The notes below the pieces were generated by a model. The model was not told the origin of the DNA and did not search any database. It worked only from the letters and a program-made list of their open reading frames with translations. Positions 56,776 to 64,000 of a stretch of DNA of 64,000 bases are shown here, one piece after another; the stretch's first letter is position 1; each line of letters begins with the position of its first letter. A program made the position numbers and the translations under genes. The DNA comes from Mytilus californianus (lineage: Eukaryota; Mollusca; Bivalvia; Mytilida; Mytilidae): assembly GCF_021869535.1 (NCBI RefSeq), contig NW_026262734.1, positions 72,129,839 through 72,193,838 on the forward strand, read 5' to 3'.

Positions 56776-57133
56776 AATACATATTGGTTTTCGCACTCTA
56801 ACTTTAGTTTAAGTGAATGGATCTTTTTGAAATTTGACCATAAGGTTAAATACCACAAAAGGAAGGTTGGGATTGATTTTGGGGGTTATGGTACCAACAG
56901 TTAAGGAATTAGGGGCCAAAAAGGGGCCAAAAATGAGCATTTTCTAGTTTCCAGACAATAACTGTGGAACGGTGTATGGATCTCTCTGAAATTATACTAC
57001 AAGTTTCCATACCACAAAGGGATGGTTAGGATTTGCTTTGGGGGGTTATGGCTCAAACCGTTTAGGAATTAGGGGCAAAAAAGGGGGAAAAACAAGGTTG
57101 TCCTGGTTAATGGACAAATACTTTAGTACAAAA

Positions 57134-57211
57134 CATAATTTAAAGCAGTGTAAGGGAGATAAATCAAATACATCATTGAAATTATCTCCCTTACACTGCT
57201 TTTAAATTATG
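57134..57211. repeat. Stem-loop with ~27-bp arms
   Basis: CATAATTTAAAGCAGTGTAA and GGGAGATAA on the left pair with TTATCTCCC and TTACACTGCTTTTAAATTATG on the right, with one extra T. A related second stem-loop follows at 57,250-57,318 (GTGTAAGGGAGGTAA with TTACTTCCCTTACAC). Probably small MITE-type or fold-back sequences within the host element. Confidence 0.7.
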
Positions 57212-57749
57212 TATAAAGTAATGGTTAATGAACAATAAAGATAATCTAAAACAGTGTAAGGGAGGTAATCCAAATACAACGTTTTGGTTACTTCCCTTAC
57301 ACTGCTTTTAAATTATGTTTAAAGAAATGCATATTTATAAAGGAAGACCAGTAAAAATATCTGCAAATGTTTTCATCTTTTTTTTTTACAAAAAAATCCA
57401 TATGAAAGATTTGACACTATATTTTTATTAATTCTATTATAAAATAGATTAAGTTAGCACTATGGTAAATTTAAATGGGTAATTATGGTTGCCAACTCCA
57501 TTGGAAATTTGAATTGTGATTATGACCATATCTTGAGGGAAAGAATTTTTTTGGGGGGAAAAAGGGGGGGGGGGGGATAAAAAGAAATTGTGGGGGGCCA
57601 ATTTTTTCTCATTTCAGATTTCAGAAATTAAAAAGAATTATTCTTCAAATATTATTTTTTTTTCAAATTTCAAATATTGAAAAATTTCAAGAAGTAATCT
57701 TTAATTGCACAGTATGGCGCATTAGATTTGTAAAATCTTTGATCACATT

Positions 57750-59370
57750 TATTTATTTGTTATGCCGAATCTAACAGTGTATTTAGATTTTTATTTTTGG
57801 GTCCAGTTTTCAAATTGGTCTACATTAATGTCCAAAGGGTCCAAAATTAAACTTTGTTTGATTTTAGCAAAAATTGAATATATGAGGTTCTTTGATATGC
57901 TGAATCTAAACATGTATTTAGATTTTTGATTTTTGGCCCAGTTTTCAAGTTGGTCCAAATTGGGGTCAAAAATTAAACTTTGTTTGATTTCAACAAAATT
58001 GAATATATGGGGTTCTTTGATATGCTGAATCTAACCATGTATTTAGATTTTTTATTTGTGGACCCCGTTATCTAATTGGTTCATATTGAGGTCAAAAGGG
58101 TCCAAAATTAAACTTTGTTTGATTTCATCTAAAATTGAATTATTGGGGTTCTTTGATATTCCAAATCTAACCGTGTATTTAGGTTTTTAAATTTGGGTCC
58201 TGTTTTTTAAATTGGTCTACATTGAGGTCCAAAGGGTCCAAAATTAAACTTAGTTTGATTTTGACAAAAATTGAATTCTTGGGGTTCTTTGATTTGCTGA
58301 ATCTAAACATGTGTTTAGATTTTTGATTATGGGCCCAGTTTTCAAGTTGGTCCAAGATAGGGTCCAGTATTTAAACTTTGTTTGATTTCAACAAAAATTG
58401 AATATATGGGGTTCTTTGATATGCTGAATCTAAACATGTATTTAGATTTTTGATTATGGTCCCAGTTTTCAAGTTGGTCCAAATTGGGGTCCAAAATTAA
58501 ACTTTGTTTGATTTCAACAAAAATTGAATATATGAGGTTCTTTGATATGCTGAATCTAACCATGTATTTAGATTTTTTATTTATAGGCCCCGCTATCAAA
58601 TTGGTTCATATTGAGGTCAAAAGGGTCCAAAATTAAACTTTGTTTGATTTCATCGAAAATTGAATTATTGGGGTTCTTTGATATGCCAAATCTAACCGTG
58701 TTTTTAGATTTTTAATTTGGGTCCTGTTTTTTAAATTGGTCTTCATTGAGGTCCAAAGGGTCCAAAATTAAACTTAGTTTGATTTTAACAAAAATTGAAT
58801 TCTTGGGGTTCTTTGATATGCTGAATCTAAACATGTGTTTAGATTTTTGATTATGGGCCCAGTTTTCAAGTTGGTCCAAGTTGGGGTCCAAAATTAAACT
58901 TTTTTTGATTTCAACAAAAATTGAATATATGGGGTTCTTTGATATGCTGAATCTAACCATGAATTTAGATTTTTTATTTGTGGGCCCCGCTATCAAATTG
59001 GTTCATATTGAGGTCAAAAGGGTCCAAAATTAAACTTTGTTTGATTTCATCAAAAATTGAATTATTGGGGTTCTTTGATATTCCAAATCTAACCGTGTAT
59101 TTAGATTTTTAATTTTAAGTCCCGTTTTTTAAATTGGTCTACATTAAGGTCCAAAGGGTCCAAAATTAAACTTAGTTTGATTTTAGCAAAAATTGAATTC
59201 TTGGGGTTCTTTGATATGCTGAATCTAAACATGTGTTTAGATTTTTGATTATGGGCCCAGTTTTCAAGTTTGTCCAAGTTGGGGTCCAAAATTAAACTTT
59301 GTTTGATTTTAACAAAAATTGAATATATGGGGTTCTTTGATATGCTGAATCTAACCATGTATTTTGATTT
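57750..59370. repeat. Higher-order tandem array, order C-A-B-C-A-A-B-C-A-B-C-A-B
   Basis: Monomers can be anchored on GGTTCTTTGATATGCTGAATC and variants at 57,894, 58,019, 58,155, 58,291, 58,418, 58,544, 58,680, 58,815, 58,941, 59,077, 59,213 and 59,339. Type A (ATGCTGAATCTAAACATG, GGGCCCAGTTTTCAAG) is followed after 125-127 bp. Type B (TGAATCTAACCATG, CTATCAAATTGGTTCA) and type C (CCAAATCTAACCGTG, TGTTTTTTAAATTGGTC) are each followed after 135-136 bp. The three make a repeat of about 398 bp, with one A duplicated. Minus-strand frames reflect the period and are not genes. Confidence 0.85.
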
Positions 59371-60870
59371 TGGACATTGGACCATAATAGGTAAATTAAA
59401 AAAAATCAAGTTCTTAGACCACATTCTTTCTGTGTCAGAAACCTATGCTGTGTCAAATATTTAATAGCAATCCAAATTCAGAGCTGTATCAAGCTTGAAT
59501 GTTGTGTCCATACTTGCCCCAACTGTTCAGGGTTCGACCTCTGCGGTCGTATCAAGCTGCGCCCCAGCGAAGCATTTTATTATTTATTGGCCCAAAAAGT
59601 TGAAATTTTGAGGAAATGAGAAGTATGAATGGACCAAAAGAGACCTTATAATGAAGACAAAGAGGTCTGTTAGTGGTATTTATCATCCTAGAGTCATCTT
59701 TTTTATCATATTCAACTGATTGTAGGCAGATGAAATAAATATTTGATCATTTATTGGTTCACACTATATTCTATCATGATGCGGCTTGATTTAGATTTTT
59801 CGAAGAAATTTTGCTTGAATCACTGTAGGTGACGTCTTACATTATACTAGATTTTTCTCAAACTATTGAACTGATTATGACAAAACTTGACAGCAATGCT
59901 TGAAATAACCAGTATTACAAAGGGAAAAAATCACATTCAGTTTATTCAACAAAAAAGTCTTCTTTATGGGAAGCTGCAAATGCACCTTTGACCTTGTGTG
60001 TACTCTCATTTGTTAAAATTTCGTGCTATTTAAATGGAATATTACAAAAATGAAATATTCTGAGTGGATTGAGTCTCAAAAACACATTTTATGAGAAAAT
60101 TGTCTTGAAATAGGACTCTACCATGAATATTAGTAGACAGAGCAAACCATACTCAGTGTTTTGGGGAGCTTTTTCTGACTTTTTCTCCTTATTTCTTATA
60201 TTTTGCTATAATAGAAAACTTTTTCCTAAGTAATGCTTTAATAAATATAAAGTTATTAGTAAATGAAATTATTTTTGAAGCAGTAACAACAAATTATTCA
60301 CTAAAAGGGAAGCTTTTTATGTCCCTCTCTGGAATGCGGCGTAAATTTAAGTTTTATGTAAGGACTTATTGAAACCTCCATGGAGTCAGTAAACTTTTAT
60401 ATGGATAGTTCATTCAGCTTGATTACTTCAATTATTCATTTATTATCATGCACATTTCCTTCATAAATGAGTGAAAGTTATTTATTGGCCTAAAAAGTTG
60501 AAATTTTGAGGAAATGAGAGGTATGAATGGACCAAAAGGGACCTTATAATGAAGACAAAGAGGTCTGTTAGTGGTATTTATCATCCTAGAGTCATCTTTT
60601 GTATCATATTCAACTGATTGTAGGCAGATGAGATAAATATTATTTGATCATTTATTGGTCCACACTATATATTCTATCATGATGCAGCTTGATTTGGATT
60701 TTTTCGAAGAAATTTTGCTCGAATCGCTGTAGATGTCGTCTTACATTATACTAGATTTTTCTCAAACTATTGACTGATTATGACAAAACTTGACAATAAT
60801 GCTTGAAATAACCAGTATTACAAAGGGAAAAAATCACATTCAGTTTATTCAACAAAAAAGTCTTCTTTCT

Positions 60871-61374
60871 ATGAAGGTAGTCAGATTAGGATGATCAAAG
60901 ATGGATAACTCAATTGAAAAAAAAATCAATAGTTGTCGGTAATGGATAGCTCAACAATAAATTGGTGGAAGAAGATGGGATAATAACGTAAATAAATCAC
61001 TACACATGAGTAACGGATATACATGTACCATAATAATTATGATGGTCGTGCCCCAAAAGAACAATAAATTGAGGCAAAGAAAAATAAGCATGTAAATGTA
61101 ATTACAGTTTTACCAAAACAAAAACAAAAAACAAGTTGCTTTCTTTAAAAAAAAGAAAAGCAATACGTGAACACGATACCGCTGACTGGTCACCAAAAAA
61201 TTGTTGCTGAATTTTTTTTTTGCTTTTGATTTTAAATAATTTACTGTGAATTGAATAAGGTGTATCGTTATGATGATATTAAAATATCTTTTTTGAAAAT
61301 ATGTAATTGTGTGTAGATTCTTGCACAAGTCAATTGAAAGCAATGCTGCCTGGGTTTTAGTTGTGAAGAATCCT
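60871..61374. other. No gene seen
   Basis: AT-rich, with no recognised repeat. Minus-strand frames reach into the following foldback element and are not protein-like. Confidence 0.4.
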
Positions 61375-62011
61375 TGACAAATCGCCCCACTGGCAAATCG
61401 CCCCACACATAATCGCCCCACTTTTTCACCAACTCGCCCCACTTTCTTAAAAATCGCCCCACTTTTGTTTACCAACTCGCCCCACTTATGAAAAGGATAA
61501 AATCCCATTGAAAATAGGTTGGATATATTGCTCCATTTATGAAAAGGGAAAAAAATCACTCTGATATAAGGTCTGCCAACTCGCCCCACTTGTGAAAAAT
61601 AGATAAATCCTGATGAATTTAGTGATGCCAACTCGACCCACTTATGAAAATAGAAAATACCTGATGAATCAAGGTGAGTCATGCCAACTCAATGTCAATA
61701 ATAATGATTAAGTGAATTTTCGTTTTTTTTGTATTCTGTGTATAAGATTTTTTCAGTTAAGTGGGGCGAGTTGGCAGACCTGAAATTATATATTCATCTA
61801 TAGGTTTACATTATTTCATTAAGTGGGGCGAGTTGGCAGGAGAAAAATTAACGGGATTTGGGATTTAACCCTTTTCACAAGTGGGGCGATTTTTTTTAAA
61901 AGTGGGGCGAGTTGGTAAACCACTTTGGGGCGATTTTTTAAAAGTGGGGCGAGTTTGTGAAAAAATGGGGCGATTTGTTGTGGGGCGATTTGCCAGTGGG
62001 GCGATTTGTCA
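61375..62011. mobile_element. 637-bp foldback element built on GTGGGGCGA motifs
   Basis: Ends TGACAAATCGCCCCACTGGC and its exact complement at 61,992-62,011. Each arm carries a series of TCGCCCCAC (left) or GTGGGGCGA (right) words in phrases GTGGGGCGATTT and GTGGGGCGAGTTGG. The two arms match over about 110 bp with small indels. The centre repeats ACTTATGAAAA-type and CAACTCGCCCCAC units at about 50-60 bp. A target duplication is not clear. No transposase. A 190-codon minus-strand frame through the left arm is an artefact of the repeats. Confidence 0.75.
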
Positions 62012-62689
62012 TGCTTCCGTTGTGAATAAAAGTGTATATATACAGCTGCTATTTGAATTTACCTTTTAAGGCTTGACTATTTTATTTATTACTTGGGAGG
62101 GTACATCTTTTTTCTTAATCTTATTGCAAATCCCAATTTCTGCAAAACGGATGTCTAATGCAAATTGCACCAACCAATCGCACTATAAATCTAAGCACTC
62201 AGTTTGCCTTATAATCTGGATGCATTTATTTTATCTTTCATATCTTCATATTTTGTTTCCTGGATGCCTTCAATTATTCTTATACTCGTTATTGAAGCTG
62301 TCTGTACTCAGGGTAGATGTTGTATAGATAAATTTTAAAGTCCAATTTCCATTTGAAGTGAAACCCTGTGGCATGCAACTTATAAGAAGGTTTCGTATAT
62401 TTTTCTTGAGAGTAACACATCATTGGGACCTCTTATATACTGAAAATTATTTTGGTCTAATAAAAAATCTCAAATTTTAAGGATTTCTTGAAGTTACTTA
62501 AATCAATCTAAATATTCTACAGGAAAACTTGGTTTTGAAGAATACCTTATTTTCACCAAGGATTTGTACACTATACAAATCCTTGTTTTCACTGAGAAGT
62601 TTTATGAATACCTGAACATACTCTCAAAAGTACCAATTTATATGAAAAGATATGTAGATATATAAAGATACTAGGATTAAAATGTTGTA
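62012..62689. other. No gene seen
   Basis: AT-rich. CAAGGATTTGTA and TACAAATCCTTG form a short inverted pair near 62,557-62,585. A frame of 84 codons at 62,073-62,327 has hydrophobic stretches but no recognisable domain or start context. Confidence 0.4.
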
Positions 62690-62875
62690 TGCCAGACGCG
62701 AGTTTAGTCTACAAAAGACTCATCAGTGACGCTCGAATAAGAAAAAGTTGAAAAGGCCAAATATAGTACGAAGTTGAAAAGCATTGAGGACCCAAAATTT
62801 CAAACAAAGATTTTTCCGAATACATCTAAGGTAATCTATTCCTGGGGTAGAAAATCCTTAGCATTTCGAAAATTT
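62690..62875 (+). repeat. Dispersed repeat related to 7,840-7,990
   Basis: CAGACGCGAGTTTAGTCTAC, AAAGACTCATCAGTGACGCT, AGTACGAAGTTGAAAAGCAT and TTCCTGGGGTAGAAAATCC follow the order of the 7,840-7,990 copy. Known to me as a common bivalve repeat. Confidence 0.55.
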
Positions 62876-63151
62876 CAAAGTTAATAATAGGACAGTCACT
62901 CAGAAAAAAAAGAAAAGAGATTCAGCTAGAGATCAGAATACCTTAAGTAATGATGACCATGCTTGAAAGTCACACGTCAAGCTCTTACTGCCGTGTCCTG
63001 AATTTAAAAAAGAAATGCGAAAGTTCACATACGCGAGTGAAATTAATATTTATGCATGCATGTGGTTTTCTTGCGCAAGAAATAGTAAATAGAAAGCATA
63101 CGCACTAATACTCTGGATAAGAATACGCATTTGCGTCATCACATATATTAA

Positions 63152-63345
63152 TCTCAGGGGCGGATCCAGCCATTTTTAAAAGGGGGGGGGGGGGGGGGGG
63201 TTCAAAGAATTCAAATATCGAAAAATATTCAACTCGTGACCGAACAACACTGATAATATACTCATGCGCTACGCGCATTCGTGAATTAATGTGTTGTTCG
63301 GTCACTCGTTGAATATTTTTCTCTATTTGAATTCTTCGATTAGTT
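63152..63345. repeat. GGGGCGGATCCAGC repeat with G tract and long hairpin
   Basis: CAGGGGCGGATCCAGCCATT plus a G-run of about 19 opens the copy. Further on, GAATTCAAATAT with ATATTCAACTCGTGACCGAA and CAACA is matched in reverse complement at 63,291-63,335 (TGTTGTTCGGTCACTCG, TTGAATATTTTT, AAATTGAATTC-like), an imperfect stem of about 40 bp. Confidence 0.6.
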
Positions 63346-63564
63346 ATTCTATAATTAATCAACGTGTGGTCCGTTTGATCTCAGTTCTTCATTGGTTAAA
63401 ATCCGATTATGACGTCGAATTTTCTTGCTTTCCTCTGAATTTCTTATTGTGACGGCATGAAAAAAGGCGACGTCACATAGAAAGAACACATCATTTTGCA
63501 GATCAGTCGAAAAAAAGGAATAAGTTTGCCTGCATATTGTTTGAAAATCATTCTAATGAGAAAC

Positions 63565-63715
63565 AGATTCCACCACCAAATCTCGTGTAATACGATATTT
63601 ATCCACTCTCGACAGTTAAATTTTAAATATTTAAAACGCTCGGCGAGTCTCGCGTTTTAAATTTGAAAATCGAGTGGATAAATATCGTATTACACTCGAT
63701 GCAGTGGTAGAATCT
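63565..63715. mobile_element. ~150-bp hairpin MITE
   Basis: AGATTCCACCACC at the left and GCAGTGGTAGAATCT at the right are inverted, as are CGTGTAATACGATATTTATC and GGATAAATATCGTATTACAC. The centre carries AAAACGC/GCGTTTT. The near-complete self-complementarity and 151-bp size fit a miniature inverted-repeat element. No target duplication is obvious. Confidence 0.65.
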
Positions 63716-64000
63716 ATATTTATAACAGAAATATCGTTTTATCAATTTTCTTCGTGCTTTCCGACATTTTCCCAGGCTATGATTGAAATACAAAATATCA
63801 CGTGGTAAACTAAACGTTCAGAAATAATCAGTTTATCCTGGGACATTATATATTAATAAACTATTCCCAGGGTTATTGTCACAATGCACAATAGCACGTT
63901 GTATTAAAAACTACACACACAACGCGTACAGGGACCGTCTCAAAACATGAATTATATAATTCGCGTTATCATTATACTAAAATTTGATAAACATTCGCAT
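63716..64000. other. No gene seen
   Basis: AT-rich sequence to the end of the window, without recognisable features. Confidence 0.4.

Larger units (their letters stand above)
56688..59574. mobile_element. 2.9-kb element ACGACCGCAAA...TGCGGTCGT inserted in tandem unit 2
   Basis: Begins ACGACCGCAAAAAAATTTTG with an adjacent inverted GTGGTCGTAT, and ends CTCTGCGGTCGTATCAAGC plus GCGCCCCAGCGAAGCA. TTTTAT stands at both junctions (about 56,682-56,687 and 59,575-59,580) and is a likely 6-bp target duplication. It contains a (GTC)n tract (56,729-56,760), two hairpins and a long higher-order tandem array. No protein domain. I recognise the head and tail as a common bivalve repeat. Confidence 0.65.
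55251..60870. repeat. Three tandem 910-bp units, the second interrupted
   Basis: Units begin TATGGGAAGCTGCA at 55,251, 56,161 and 59,965. Units 1 and 2 are spaced 910 bp. Unit 2 is split after GAGTGAAAGTTACCCC (56,677) by a foreign element and resumes at TATTTATTGGCCCAAAAAG (59,581). Unit 3 ends at about 60,870 (AAGTCTTCTTT). Further anchors are ATTGAGTCTCAAAAACACAT, TCCATGGAGTCAGTAAAC and GGTCTGTTAGTGGTATTTAT. The units differ by scattered substitutions. No coding frame. Confidence 0.85.

Noticed and set aside
56659..56904. Open frame with poly-Val and antisense poly-Thr
   Set aside because: Translation of the (GTC)n microsatellite.
58342..59424. Three minus-strand frames of 85-107 codons with SISKNPIYSIFVEIKQSL repeats
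   Set aside because: Readings of the A/B/C higher-order array. The sequence is periodic at the monomer length and has no protein features.
61110..61682. 190-codon minus-strand frame
   Set aside because: Runs through the GTGGGGCGA arm and beyond the element end. The apparent VGR and KVGR motifs are translations of the repeat word.
1..64000. tRNA or rRNA genes
   Set aside because: No cloverleaf with A and B boxes and no rRNA core words were found by eye on either strand.

Overview
This is animal nuclear DNA that is AT-rich and dominated by repeats. It is most likely from a bivalve mollusc, probably a mussel-like species. The reasons are non-LTR, LTR, Penelope-like and hAT remnants with animal-type domains, spliced rather than operon-style candidate genes, and several dispersed non-coding families that I associate with bivalve genomes (the GAGGTCAAGG/ATAGTTGACC family, the TTGTAGATCTTGTCTTGCTG family, the GGGGCGGATCCAGC family, and an ACGACCGCAAA...TGCGGTCGT element with a GTC microsatellite). 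The species call is recognition, not a search result. I see no intact conventional host gene. The window is a stack of transposons inside transposons.

Layout. 1-12 kb: two broken hAT transposase C-termini in opposite orientation, nested dispersed repeats, a 1.8 kb element with short inverted termini, and a 21-bp minisatellite. 12-14 kb: an interrupted GAGGTCAAGG repeat. 14.2-20.5 kb: a nearly perfect tandem array, 4.5 copies of a 1405-bp unit, each holding a 669-bp element with 22-bp perfect terminal inverted repeats (TIRs). 21.5-28.7 kb: a CR1-like LINE with an open ORF1 (SGNH/esterase-like domain plus CCHC knuckle) and an ORF2 broken by a nonsense codon, frameshifts and a 1839-bp CACTG-ended DNA element inserted in the reverse transcriptase. 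29-30.4 kb: an 11-bp minisatellite and an antisense LINE RT remnant. 31-36 kb: mostly dispersed repeats, with an 81-bp perfect palindrome.

36,368-52,677 is one LTR retrotransposon with matching LTRs, a 4-bp target duplication (ATAG), a polypurine tract and only a damaged gag; pol is absent. Its 5' LTR is split by two insertions, one with GATATC-rich arms around a Penelope-like RT remnant. Its interior holds the most striking object here: a 9330-bp foldback element (42,501-51,830). That element has perfect outer termini and a perfect 9-bp target duplication (CAATCTGAT). Its arms are 1.5 and 3.9 kb of the same TTCAACATTCG minisatellite in opposite orientation, and its core carries a Ulp1/SENP-like protease exon.

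52.8-55 kb: another GAGGTCAAGG repeat, split by a 1289-bp TIR element that contains a promoter-like block and a possible three-exon micro-gene. 55.2-60.9 kb: three 910-bp tandem units, the middle one split by a 2.9 kb element with a three-type higher-order array. 61.4-62.0 kb: a small foldback element built on GTGGGGCGA motifs. 62-64 kb: dispersed repeats and a hairpin MITE. Nothing here suggests cooperating host genes; the relationships are insertional, and the nesting order can be read from them.
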